Of a DNA stretch of 27,102 bases, positions 16,546-25,944 are shown piece after piece. Numbering within the stretch: position 1 is the first letter of the stretch; each line of letters starts with the position of its first letter. Below the pieces are notes generated by a model. It worked only from the letters and a program-made list of their open reading frames with translations, did no database searches and was not told the DNA's origin. Location of the stretch: contig CAJNDS010002747.1 in the NCBI GenBank assembly GCA_905221605.1, forward strand, positions 268,679 to 295,780, written 5' to 3'. The stretch comes from Symbiodinium natans. Taxonomy: Eukaryota > Sar > Dinophyceae > Suessiales > Symbiodiniaceae. A program made the translations under genes and the position numbers.

Positions 16546-19500
16546 ATGACGGACATGTGGAACGACGAGCGGGCACGAGAGGGATATATGGATTTGGGTC
16601 GGGATAGACATGTGGGGAGTGGACGCACCCCCGCAGGAATAGGGAACGGAATGTACGATGGGTGCGCTGGAGATGGAGATGGACTTGGGAAGAATGCGAG
16701 CGGGGACGACAAAGCGTTTGACTTGTCAGGCATTGGGGATAGTCAGGAACGAGGAGGACCATGGGATCTGAGCCTTTCAGATGGAACGACTCCTAGGGCG
16801 GATGATGGGATATCAGGGCCTTCGAGTGTTTTTGGCGGGGTTGTCGAGGAAGATATGTTAGCCGGAGACGGCTGCCTGGAGGAATCGCATCATGGACGGA
16901 GCGACTTGGGATATGCTCGGAGATCGGATGATGTTGGGATAGCAAACAATGGAGTTGATAGATGGGATCCTTTTGGTCCTGATGGAGACGGCGGAGATCG
17001 GGATACTCTTGGGATAGGTGCGCGAGTTCATGGGGATAGTTGCGCCGATCGATGGGTGAAGGATCCTCAAGGTCTTGATGGACACGATGCGCGAGTTCAT
17101 GGGGATATTCGTAGAAGTGATGCGGCGGCGGAGCTGGGAGATATGCGAGATGAACGCGTTGAAAGGATCATGAGGGTGGGGATAGACTCGGAACAACATG
17201 GCCCAAAAATCCCTGGAGAGCCCAGAGAGGTCTCGGGACGACCTGGCTCAAACTTCCCTCAAGAGTCCAGAGAGGTCTCGGGACGACCTGGCCCAAAATT
17301 CCCTCAAGAGCCCAGAGAGGTCTCGGGACGACCTGGCTCAAACTTCCCTCAAGAGTCCAGAGACGTCTCGGGACGACCTGGCCCAAAAATCCCTGGAGAG
17401 ACCAGAGAGGTCTCGGGACGACCTGGCCCAAAAATCACTGGAGAGCTCAGAGAGGTCTCGGGACGACTTGACGGGCCGAAGAAGAAGGAGCAGACCATCG
17501 CTAATGTGGACGAGTGGGGCAATGATCGAAGTGGTGGCGATGGGATAGGGCTGGGGAGTATGGGTGGCGCAAAGGGGATAGAGCTCGGAGCGAGGAACGC
17601 AGGATTGAGCATTGGGTGGAATAGCATCGACCACAGCAGTGACGTGATGTTGGCATTTCTTGAGGGTCGAAGAGTGGAACAACGCCAGGGGACAGGGAAT
17701 AGGACGAAACATTCGGCCGGTCCAGAAGGTGGTGCAGTCGACGTTGGGATAGTGTTGGATAGACTGAATGGGAACGCGCCGCTAAATGGGAGAATAGGAG
17801 ACATCAGCCAAGGATCTTCGGACATAGCAAGGTCACCAAAGATTGATGCTGGGACGAGGGCCAAGAAGATGGAATATACGATAAGTACCCCTCCCCCGCA
17901 ACCCCCGAACGGGATATCGCATGATGCCGCCGCAAGGGGAAATGGAATATCGGAATATGAAGGGTGTGAGGGCAGAGTTGATGCGATAGAAGGAGTGACT
18001 ATAGACATCAGGAACGCGACCACGGAGATGAATGACGAGATACGGGATGGGCTCAGGAGGATCCACGATAGACTGGATGAGGTTGAAGAGAAGTCCATAA
18101 CCCAACGTGCCGAGATGATTGATGTCGAACGCAATGTGCAACGGCAATTGAATGATAGCATTCGGGATCTACGGAGCTGGATTAGAGAGGAGTTGACAAA
18201 GGCTGTGGAACCATTGGGCCGCGAGCGTGGAGAGGCGAGCGAAAGCGCCAATCATGTTGAGCGGGACGAGTTTAAAGAGATAGCGAAAAGCGTTGACAGG
18301 ATGAGTTCTCGTGTGAGGTTTGTCGCGGGCGAACTCAAGCAAATGAAAGGGACGATGGATGTATCGATGTCGAAGAACATCGCGGAGCCTCTGCAACAGA
18401 TTCGTGAGAGTATCAATGGGATGACGAGTGATATAGGCACCGTGAAGGGGAGAGTTGATGCCACGGAAAAGCTGATTGAGAAGATGGGCAAGGAATATGC
18501 GGAAATCATGGACGAGAACAAGCAGCTGAGGGATAGATTACGCGTGGTAGAATACAGTAGTCGGGACCGCGGGAATATCGCGAGGAGCACTGATAGAACT
18601 GACAACAATTGCGCTGACGATGGGGCGCGGAGCACATGTGTCAGGATCGCTGGGAGGATTGATGGAATAGAGGCAAATGTCGCGGAGATGGCCAAGATGC
18701 TTCGGCGTGTGCGGGATCAGCAGGCGAAGGACGCAAAAACATTCGTTGCATCCGTGAGGATCAAAGAGTTGGAAGTCATGGTTCAGGAGATGCGTGAATC
18801 GATAGCGAAGATGCAAAACACGAATGCGGCGGACAAGGGCGAATGGAGGGAGTATAAAACCCAAACGCAGAGAAGAATCGAACAGCTCGAGAACGAGAAC
18901 GCGCGGCTCAGGACCATGCAGGAGACGCAGGAGGGTCTCATCACGGAGCTCACTGAACGGATAGATGCGGCAACAAAACGGAACAACATCGAGGCGGAGA
19001 TGAGCGCAATGCGGTATAGAGTAGCTGAAGTGGAAAAGACGTGCGAAGAGCAGCGTAGAATGCGTCAGGCACTACAGTGTGGAGACGGTCATGGTGGCGT
19101 TGATCCTGAGTTGAGGCGACGGGAGTATCTAGGGATAGTATACCAGTGCTTTGATATGATCCTTCCTGAGGAGCCCAATCCGGCGAATCTACACACGTGG
19201 CTTGGGGAAGTGGCCCGGGCGGTGAAAAGCGCGTACATTTACGACGGGGAGTACGGATACTCCACGATTCTGCGTGTTAGGGATATGAGTGAAAGCGAAT
19301 TGGATAGACCATTGAAGTATGCGGCGTTGGAAAACAAGCTATGGGAAGGGCTGCGGAATATGATCAAATCAACGAGTCTGGCCAGTAAAGTGCAGGGGGA
19401 GATGTTCAAGCGAACGGTTGGGCGAGAGACAATGTCGGCTATGAGGCTACTAAGCATGGTGGTGAGATTTTACAGCGTTTCTCCCAATAGGGAGCAGGAG

Positions 19501-19860
19501 GTGTTGAACGAGGCCTTGTCTTGTACTGCGTGTGAGAAATACTCAGGTCAATGCGAGGTGGATAGTCTGGACGTTTTCATGGACAAATGGGATAGTGTGC
19601 GCGTGCGGGTTGAAGCGACGGGGCGAGGCACATGGTCCGATGAGCAACTGGGGGATATCCTGCATAGTAAGGTGCGGCACCTTTCGTTCTTGAACCATGA
19701 CATCGAGGCCTGGAGGAAGAGACCGGCAGAGGGTAAAACACACTCTTGGTTATATGATAGAATCAAGAAAAGAATAGAGGAGTGGAGGGCGGACCAAAAC
19801 TACCAGTACATGGAAGATTGGGCGCAGCATCTCTCTTCCAGGGGCGGGCCGCAACCCTGA
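16546..19860 (+). CDS. Gag-like protein, 1,104 aa, with six 15-aa repeats and coiled coil
   Basis: ATG at 16546, 64 bases after the LTR. Residues 1-215 are Gly/Asp/Arg-rich and disordered-looking. Residues 219-308 are six tandem 15-residue repeats (GPKIPGEPREVSGRP type). Residues about 490-840 are strongly heptad-like coiled coil. The last 250 residues form a globular region: LPEEPNPANLHTWLGEVARA, LENKLWEGLRNMIKSTSLAS, VFMDKWDSVRVRV and LNHDIEAWRKRP. The order of Trp, Leu and WDS motifs resembles the capsid region of dinoflagellate copia-type Gag as I recall it, though at low similarity. No zinc knuckle is visible. The frame is fully intact, which suits a recent insertion. It would form the particle and package RNA. 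The length is well above that of usual Gag proteins. Confidence 0.7.
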   Translation: MTDMWNDERAREGYMDLGRDRHVGSGRTPAGIGNGMYDGCAGDGDGLGKNASGDDKAFDLSGIGDSQERGGPWDLSLSDGTTPRADDGISGPSSVFGGVVEEDMLAGDGCLEESHHGRSDLGYARRSDDVGIANNGVDRWDPFGPDGDGGDRDTLGIGARVHGDSCADRWVKDPQGLDGHDARVHGDIRRSDAAAELGDMRDERVERIMRVGIDSEQHGPKIPGEPREVSGRPGSNFPQESREVSGRPGPKFPQEPREVSGRPGSNFPQESRDVSGRPGPKIPGETREVSGRPGPKITGELREVSGRLDGPKKKEQTIANVDEWGNDRSGGDGIGLGSMGGAKGIELGARNAGLSIGWNSIDHSSDVMLAFLEGRRVEQRQGTGNRTKHSAGPEGGAVDVGIVLDRLNGNAPLNGRIGDISQGSSDIARSPKIDAGTRAKKMEYTISTPPPQPPNGISHDAAARGNGISEYEGCEGRVDAIEGVTIDIRNATTEMNDEIRDGLRRIHDRLDEVEEKSITQRAEMIDVERNVQRQLNDSIRDLRSWIREELTKAVEPLGRERGEASESANHVERDEFKEIAKSVDRMSSRVRFVAGELKQMKGTMDVSMSKNIAEPLQQIRESINGMTSDIGTVKGRVDATEKLIEKMGKEYAEIMDENKQLRDRLRVVEYSSRDRGNIARSTDRTDNNCADDGARSTCVRIAGRIDGIEANVAEMAKMLRRVRDQQAKDAKTFVASVRIKELEVMVQEMRESIAKMQNTNAADKGEWREYKTQTQRRIEQLENENARLRTMQETQEGLITELTERIDAATKRNNIEAEMSAMRYRVAEVEKTCEEQRRMRQALQCGDGHGGVDPELRRREYLGIVYQCFDMILPEEPNPANLHTWLGEVARAVKSAYIYDGEYGYSTILRVRDMSESELDRPLKYAALENKLWEGLRNMIKSTSLASKVQGEMFKRTVGRETMSAMRLLSMVVRFYSVSPNREQEVLNEALSCTACEKYSGQCEVDSLDVFMDKWDSVRVRVEATGRGTWSDEQLGDILHSKVRHLSFLNHDIEAWRKRPAEGKTHSWLYDRIKKRIEEWRADQNYQYMEDWAQHLSSRGGPQP
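17200..17469 (+). repeat. Six tandem 45-bp repeats inside the gag ORF
   Basis: Six exact-length units alternate GPK(I/F)P and GSNFPQ variants, each ending REVSGRP or a close form. Because 45 is a multiple of three, other frames are also open across them, which creates spurious ORFs on both strands. Confidence 0.92.
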
Positions 19861-19861
19861 G
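19855..19861 (+). promoter_or_regulatory. Candidate +1 programmed frameshift site, CCC TGA G
   Basis: The gag ORF ends CCC TGA (19855-19860). Slipping one base forward reads GAG GCT ACC CGG and continues without a stop into the 192-aa frame, which has no ATG at its start. A Pro codon before TGA is the kind of slow-terminating context used in antizyme +1 frameshifting, and Ty1 also uses +1 shifting between Gag and Pol. This is inference from frame geometry only. Confidence 0.45.
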
Positions 19862-20458
19862 GCTACCCGGGAATATGCCGTGTCCGCTAGGAACATAGAC
19901 TACACAGATGTCAGAGAACGCTGCGCCGCGAACAGGGATAGGGAACGTTTTTACCCTAATCCAGAGGGCGACCTCATTGCAGCGCTCGTCCCGCCCAGAG
20001 ATCAGCAAACAATTGATTCCACTGAGGACTTCGTCACGCAGCTCGCCCAACTCGAACGGGGGGTGTCTTGGGATAGGGATTCGAGCAGGGCTTCGCTGAG
20101 GAGTACGTCCAATGTTGCGGGGGGGTATCCCAAAACTCGGGATAGGGGTTCGAGCGGGATTTCGAGGAGGATTATATCCCATGCTGCGGATGAGTGTCGC
20201 AAAACTCCGAACCACAAGAGGGGTTATAACCAACATCGACGACAACTATCAGATCCCAGTCTCTGGAGACCAGTGAACAACGAGAGAGAAATCGTCGACG
20301 GAATGAAGGCGCGAGCTGGATCAAGATTCAGGCCCAGAATGTTCCGGGGAATGCAGGCGGACGTGGCGAACGGCGCATTGATGTTTGAGAACGGGGAGAC
20401 GCGGAAGCCCGGTCAGTACGCTTGGTGGTGGCTTGAAGCTCGCACGGGAATAGGATGA
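19859..20458 (+). CDS. Second ORF of the LTR element, about 200 codons, function unknown
   Basis: Open in the +1 frame relative to gag from the gag stop to TGA at 20456-20458. The first in-frame start-like codon is GTG at 19880; no ATG occurs there, so expression would need frameshifting or another start. It is Arg/Ser/Asp-rich and basic (WDRDSSRASLRSTS, KAGSR-like stretches, RFRPRMFRG). I see no D-T/S-G protease motif, zinc knuckle or integrase signature. It could be a Gag C-terminal basic extension or the decayed start of pol. Confidence 0.45.
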   Translation, partial: EATREYAVSARNIDYTDVRERCAANRDRERFYPNPEGDLIAALVPPRDQQTIDSTEDFVTQLAQLERGVSWDRDSSRASLRSTSNVAGGYPKTRDRGSSGISRRIISHAADECRKTPNHKRGYNQHRRQLSDPSLWRPVNNEREIVDGMKARAGSRFRPRMFRGMQADVANGALMFENGETRKPGQYAWWWLEARTGIG

Positions 20459-20677
20459 TTACAGACAAGGGATGCAACTGAGGCGTCGGGAACCTTCGAC
20501 GTCTCTGGGATGCCGGTGGATAGTTTCGGAATACATCTGGATGGCCGGAATAGTCAATTTACAGGCCTGGGACACATCTGGGAGAAGCCTAGACACTTCT
20601 GCGATAAGCCTGGATCGCCCGAAGATATGACCGGACGGACTCGAGGTACTCTGAGTCGTTTTGGCGATCGGACGGCA

Positions 20678-20812
20678 TAGAGTGAAAGTGAAGCCTGAGC
20701 GGACGGGATAGATTCAGGTCTTGCTTATTGGGGGGTTAGCTCGATAGAGTGGAAGCGAAGCATGAGCGAACGGGATAGATTCAGGTCCTGCTTATTGGGG
20801 GGTTTGCCCGGG
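20678..20812 (+). repeat. Tandem duplication, two units of about 67 bp
   Basis: Both units run GATAGAGTG or CATAGAGTG, AGCGGACGGGATAGATTCAG, then TTGCTTATTGGGGGGTT, with a few differences. Confidence 0.8.
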
Positions 20813-21221
20813 ACACGGGGGGGAGATACATAGGATTCGAACAGATGAGATGCTCATGATGAAGATGATGACGCGTGTGTGGCAGTGGCGTGGAATGAGC
20901 GGTCTGGCGAATGCCCTACGAGCCTAATGTTTGCTTTGATTATCAGGGAGGTTGGCCCCGGACGCGGTTCTGCGCATTGACACATCGGCAGGCACATTGT
21001 GATGTACACGTGCTCGGGTGGCCAAGGGAGATGGGGGCTTGGATAGTGAATGGCATATCGAAACGAGCGGACGGATGACAAGGACAAGATGGCGAAGATA
21101 GAAGAGTGGCGATATCATCAAGTCTTGCTTGCAGGGGGATAGTGCGGGCTCCTCATGTACGATTTGTGGCGGAATTTGCATGTCGGGAGTATATGTGCAA
21201 GGAAAATGTGTGATTGCCATA

Positions 21222-21422
21222 GAGTCAAGATTTGGGAGCAAGGGAAATCAAGGGAAATCCATCGAGTCAGGATGTGGCAGCAAGGGAAATCCATCGAGTC
21301 AGGATTTGGGAGCAAGGGATATCCATCGAGTCAAAGTTTGGCAGCAGGGATTGCCGTCGAGTCAAGGTTTGGGAGCAAGGAGAGTTCCATCGAGTCAAGC
21401 GTGTGCAGCAGGGATAGCCAGA
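21222..21422 (+). repeat. Tandem repeat, about six units of about 32 bp
   Basis: Units follow (A/G)TCGAGTCA(A/G)G.TTTGGGAGCAAGGGA with variable tails ending in CC. Two variants alternate: TTTGGGAGCAAGG and (T)GGCAGCA(A)GGG. Confidence 0.85.
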
Positions 21423-21744
21423 TTCATTCTGGGATATTTTGGATTTGCCACGCAGGCGTCAGGGAATAGAATAGCCAAGGCGGGAATACACCTATGACAT
21501 TCCATCGCTTTCACGCAGGAGCTGTTGGAGGGCGGATACGGCGTCGCAAAGGGGAGGGATAGTGGTGATAGCCATCGTCGACTTGATGACTGCGCGCCGG
21601 GGCTATATCAGTTGGAGTGTCATAGCGGGCCGCTGCCTGCCCAACACGAAGCAGCCGGAACATCAACAGCTACCAGGAAAAGTCATCGAGTTGCAGAAAG
21701 GCACGCGGGGGGCTTTGCTACCCGACGCTTCTCATGGATCTGAA

Positions 21745-22015
21745 GGGAATACGGAGCGGAGATCTTCGCTGGCCGGATCCTGCAAGCAAGCAGGGAGTGC
21801 AGGGCGGAGGGCTTCTCTGCCTGCAGGGAATACGGAGTGGAGATCTTCGCTGGCCGGATCCTGCAAGCACGCAGGGAGTGCAGGGTGGAGGGCTTCTCTG
21901 TCTGCAGGGATACGAACTGGAGATATTTGCTGCCCGGATCCTTCAAGCAGGAACTGCAGAGTGGAGGGCCTGTGATACCTGCAGGGAATACAGAGTGGAG
22001 ATCTTTGCTGCTCAA
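21745..22015 (+). repeat. Tandem repeat, 81-bp units (three and a half copies)
   Basis: Units at 21745-21825, 21826-21906, 21907-21983 (77 bp, more diverged) and a partial one from 21984. Each starts GGGAATACGGAG or a variant, carries GATCTTCGCTGGCCGGATCC and ends CTGCA. Confidence 0.88.
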
Positions 22016-22040
22016 ACCTTCCCGAAGGAATAGAAGTACC

Positions 22041-22408
22041 AGCGCTTCACGTCCATTACTTCACTGTTTTGGTCCCGAAGGGATACAGATAGCGGAGCTT
22101 CACGTCCCTTACTTCACTGTTTTGGTCCCGAAGGGACACAGATAGCGGAGCTTCACGTCCCTTACTTCACTGTTTTGGGTCCCGAAGGGATACAGATAGC
22201 GGAGCTTCACGTCCCTTACTTCACTGTTTTGGTCCCGAAGGGATACAGATCGGAGCTTCACGTCCCTTACTTCACTGTTTTGGTCCCGAAGGGATACAGA
22301 TAGCGGAGCTTCACGTCCCTTACTTCACTGTTTCGACCCCGAGGGATACAGGCATCGGAGCTTCGCGTCCTCTACTTCACTGTTCTGGCCCGGGATGGGA
22401 TACAAGGC
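22041..22408 (+). repeat. Tandem repeat, about seven units of 53 bp
   Basis: Each unit reads AGCGGAGCTTCACGTCCCTT, then ACTTCACTGTTTTGGTCCCG and AAGGGATACAGAT. Middle copies are nearly identical; the first and the last two are more diverged, as in arrays that expand from the centre. The array is contiguous, so it is not a CRISPR. Confidence 0.92.
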
Positions 22409-24231
22409 GTACTATATACACCGTTGCCGGTCTTGACGTTTGGCGCCCAGCAGTCGGACCTCGTCTCAGAAAGGCAAAGGGAGTATGGTGCATGGTGAGC
22501 TTCGCGGACGGCAACCTCAAGGGGATATTTCGCAGCGTTGTGAGCATGAGGAACACGTATAGGGGATAGGCCCGACTCTTCCGGAATAGGGATAGGACTA
22601 CGACGTATTGTTAATCTTGTACATCTTAATGCAGTACGCCTGGGATAGAAAGGACATAGGTGTGGTTTTGTTGGTCGACATCCGGGGGGCGGAGGGATAT
22701 GTGTGACGTTGTGTGTGTCCACGCGGTGCCCACAAGCCGGGGGGAGCTTTCTATGAGTTTGAGTTCGTCTACGGATAGTTCGCTCGTATAGAAACGGGAT
22801 AGTTACGATATCTAGGAAAATGTATGCGTCAACGCAAAGACCACCGGCACAGGGGGGAAAGGACAACTTTGACATTGTCTATGTCACCACGGTATCTGCG
22901 AGCCGGGGGGAGTGGATAGAAATGCGTAGTACTACATGGAGATTACGACACGAGTGAAGGGATTACACGTCGAGGCTGAATACGGTGCGCGGGGGGGAGT
23001 ACATGTTACTATGCATGTGAACCGGAAGCTGGCAAAGGAAAATGCTGACGAACATCTACGTGACGACCGGTGGCCGGGGGGATAGAGGGAAGGATTAGCC
23101 GTGCGCCTGCCTGCCAATGCATGATGATCAACGTTCCGGACGGGAGGCTGTTCGATGTCTACGAACATAACAACGCAGTGTATGGCAAATCTGCAGAATG
23201 CGGAGACAATGTTGCTGCGAGACGGAGCGTGCACGGCAGCGGAGGCATGGCTGATCACCAATAAGTCCTCGCGGCCAGAGCGGCGACTATCAGTGGGAGT
23301 AGGTGCCCGCTGTTGCGACGCACTTGGACGAGAGAAACCACGACGAGAAGAAGGAAGACGCCTGCCACCATTAACGGCGTCACGTCTGCTGATGTGCGTG
23401 GGATGGCTCCTCACGTCGTTGGACGAGGTGGCGCGGCAAGGGATAGATCTGCAGGGCGCATGCAAAGTCATGCCCCTAGCGCATGGAGTGATGCAGCGGT
23501 TAGGATTGCCATGGCCCGCTGTCTTCCGCGGCTCTGCTTCGTCGCGTGAGCCAAGCCTGGGATAGGACTTTCCGGATAGGGGATATATTCGTCGAGGACA
23601 TGTACGTAAAGAAGGCGCTGGGTGAGATGAGTGGGAGCGACGCAGCTACTGCTTCAACTGCGAGCAGCTGGCCTTATGGGCGTTCCCTGACGGGCGCAGA
23701 CCAACCAATGACGAAGGTTACTGCTTGTGAGTGGAGGGGCGTGGCTGATCACCAGTAAGTCCTCTCGGCCCTCGTCAGACAGCTTCTGTGGGCATGGCTG
23801 GCCACCATTAAGTCCCTCCTGCAAAAGAAAGGGCTACATCGTCTAGGAGGGGTACTGAACCAAGTGAAAGGGCCGATGTTGCAAGGGATAGTGCGTGGAC
23901 GAGATGAACTGAGTTTCGGCGTAAGGGGATAGAAGATGAGTGACCAATGTTCCAATGATGCGGATTGGCAAACATCTTGGGTGCATGTATTAGGGCACCG
24001 TCGAAGACGTGTGTGCTCAGACGAAGGTTTGCGGATGACGGTGTTGCTTCCGAGGGTCGCCGATGTGGTCTTCGTAATCGCGGGTGGTGGTGGGCGCCTC
24101 AAAGGGGCTGGAGACCGTGCTGGCGATCCCTCCTGCGTTTGTGTTGAAGGTCTGATGCAAACCGGACGAGGATTCGCGAATTCATCGTTTATGCTGGGAG
24201 ACGTCACTCTGCGAGCTGACGCCCCCATCAC

Positions 24232-24237
24232 GGGGGG
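24232..24237 (+). other. Polypurine tract candidate (GGGGGG)
   Basis: Six G directly abut the 3' LTR, the required position for priming plus-strand DNA. It is short compared with usual tracts (8-15 purines). Confidence 0.55.
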
Positions 24238-25032
24238 TGTTTCGCACCACGTCTTTCAGGTACTTTCGGGGGAGCAATTGTTTTGATGTCAGTTGATTTC
24301 GGGTTTGCTCCGGGATAGATGTCGACCTCCTCGCGGACGAGCCGGAATAGCGCACTGAGCCTTGGGATAGATGGAGGGGCCTGGATAGAATTTCGTGTGC
24401 TGTTGCTGTCTGGGCTTACAGGGCAACAAGACAGCAACATAAGCACACTGTACATTCATTCACCTTTCTCTTTTGTTTGTTTCTTGACTTCGTACGTGTA
24501 GCTGCGCCCCGCCTGTACAGTTTCTTTTCGCCCCCGTGGATAGTGTCCCTGTACGTTGTGGATCTGATTAGCCAACTCGCAGCCGGAGGCCAGAGGAGCT
24601 AAAAGGATCGAGCGTTGACGAGGGATAGATCCTTCCCTAACCTTTGGGATAGTTATCTGTTCTCTTTACAACTCATAGCCGGAGGCCGGAGGATACTGAG
24701 GGCAGGTGGCTGTTCAGGTGAATATTGGGATAGGTGTACAACACGCAGCCGGACGGCTAGTGGATACATCTTGAACGATAGGTTACCACCCCCTGGAGAT
24801 AGCAACTTTGGGGATCCTTCCGATAGTTAACGTCGGGAGTGGCTTGGAATACTTGGCTAGCTACCTCGTGTTCCCCGTTGACAGGGATACTGTTACTTCT
24901 GGAGCAACTTAACACCTCACAACTGTAAATAACCAACTTCCTTGTCTACTTGGGTCTGATCAACCGGAATAGTGGACACAGTTTTTCAGTTCTTCGACAC
25001 GCAAGTTTTCCTTGATTTGGACACTTCGCACA
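24238..25032 (+). repeat. 3' long terminal repeat (795 bp)
   Basis: Same length and ends as the 5' LTR. The only difference I see is A at 24999 where the 5' copy has G. Confidence 0.96.
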
Positions 25033-25037
25033 TGACC
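25033..25037. repeat. Right target-site duplication (TGACC)
   Basis: Matches 15682-15686. Removing the element and one copy restores ...AGCTATGACC followed by GGCCACACC, the empty site. Confidence 0.92.
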
Positions 25038-25492
25038 GGCCACACCAGCACCTGTAGGCAAGAGCCCGATTCTCAGCCAGCCCTCTTTCTCGTTTACGTT
25101 GGAACCCTTTAGTGTCGACACCTTGCTAGGCAGCGAAAGCCGAGTGCCAGGAATGCGTATTGACTCTGCGCTAGTGGCAGACTGGTCAGGACAGACAGAT
25201 TGTAGAGACCAAACGACGTGAAGCAAGATGTTCTCAAGAATCAGATGCTCTTCTTTCTGTCTTTGTGTCTTCGTGCCGTCTGCCGACAAACTGCAACATC
25301 AGCCGCAACGTCGTCAGGAACTGGTCCTTCGCGTGTGATCTTCTAGGTCACGGTGCTGGCAGGGATGACTTCCTTGGATGCTGGGCTGCATGGACACATG
25401 CCAGGTGGTGCACTCTGATACTCTGGTTTCGTGTCGCGGGTTCAGGAATGCCTTGGGGTACATTGATTCGTCTCTGCAGCTTTTCTTTTCAG

Positions 25493-25756
25493 ACGGCCGA
25501 GCCTTTGAAGTCAGATGCCATGGAGCGCCCAAATGATCAGCGATTGATTCAAGCCTTGGGACTTGAGCTTCCAAAGGTGACAAGGGACCTGATGACCCGC
25601 TCAATGCTGCAAGGACCTGATGGCACGCAACAGAGGCTCTGTGTGAATGGCACGCGGAACGGCACCACTCAGGTGGCGCAGGAGGTGGCGCAAGCGGCTG
25701 CGGAGCCGGCCGGCGCCGGAACAGGCACTGCGCCGAATTCAAGACAACAACCCTAG
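25493..25756 (+). CDS. Possible terminal exon of an unrecognised gene
   Basis: A strong pyrimidine tract ending TTTTCTTTTCAG (25481-25492) precedes an open frame of 87 codons to TAG at 25754-25756. The product starts TAEPLKSDAMERPNDQRLIQ, has a short amphipathic stretch and ends in an Ala/Gly/Gln-rich tail (AQEVAQAAAEPAGAGTGT). I recognise no family. An upstream exon could lie on either side of the retrotransposon, which may then sit in an intron. Moderate splice evidence, no homology evidence. Confidence 0.38.
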   Translation, partial: TAEPLKSDAMERPNDQRLIQALGLELPKVTRDLMTRSMLQGPDGTQQRLCVNGTRNGTTQVAQEVAQAAAEPAGAGTGTAPNSRQQP

Positions 25757-25880
25757 GGGCGGCCGGCCGCTTCGGTGAATATTCTGACTATGGTCTTCAC
25801 GCGCTTGCACAAGCACCCCCCCTCTGCCCTGCCCGTCGTCGCATGGTGGTCTTTCCTATCTCTGACGTCGAGTTGCGGAC

Positions 25881-25908
25881 AGCTGAGTCTGAGCTGAGTC
25901 TGAGCTGA
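25881..25908 (+). repeat. Short tandem repeat, AGCTGAGTCTG units
   Basis: Two full units and a partial third of 11 bases. Confidence 0.75.
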
Positions 25909-25944
25909 TTTAGACCGCTAAGCTTCCTAATTCCTGCACGTATC

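Larger units (their letters stand above)
20459..24231 (+). other. Non-coding 3' half of the LTR element
   Basis: About 3.8 kb without a long frame or enzyme motif. It holds four tandem-repeat fields, GGGATAG copies and G-runs, listed separately. Small frames here are by-products of repeats with unit lengths divisible by three. Confidence 0.65.
15687..25032 (+). mobile_element. Complete young LTR retrotransposon, probably non-autonomous
   Basis: 9,346 bp between two 795-bp direct LTRs that start TG and end CA, with a perfect 5-bp target duplication outside. Order inside is: primer-binding-site candidate, 1,104-aa Gag-like ORF, 192-aa ORF in the +1 frame, about 3.8 kb of non-coding DNA with several tandem repeats, then a short G-run as polypurine tract. 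I see no protease, integrase, reverse transcriptase or RNase H motifs. It therefore fits a Gag-bearing non-autonomous element that borrows enzymes from a relative, likely of the Ty1/copia type that is common in dinoflagellates. One base differs between the LTRs by eye (16448 G, 24999 A), so insertion was very recent. The heptamer GGGATAG is enriched throughout. Confidence 0.93.

Noticed and set aside
17349-18251. 300-codon frame on the minus strand inside gag
   Set aside because: It lies opposite an intact coding ORF, starts in the 45-bp repeats and has Ser/Pro-rich low-complexity sequence. It is a shadow of the gag composition.
22041-22408. CRISPR array
   Set aside because: The 53-bp units are contiguous without unique spacers, and the host is a eukaryote.
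23155-23565. Possible coding remnant of pol in the LTR element
   Set aside because: No RT, RNase H, integrase or protease motifs; composition follows the surrounding repeats.
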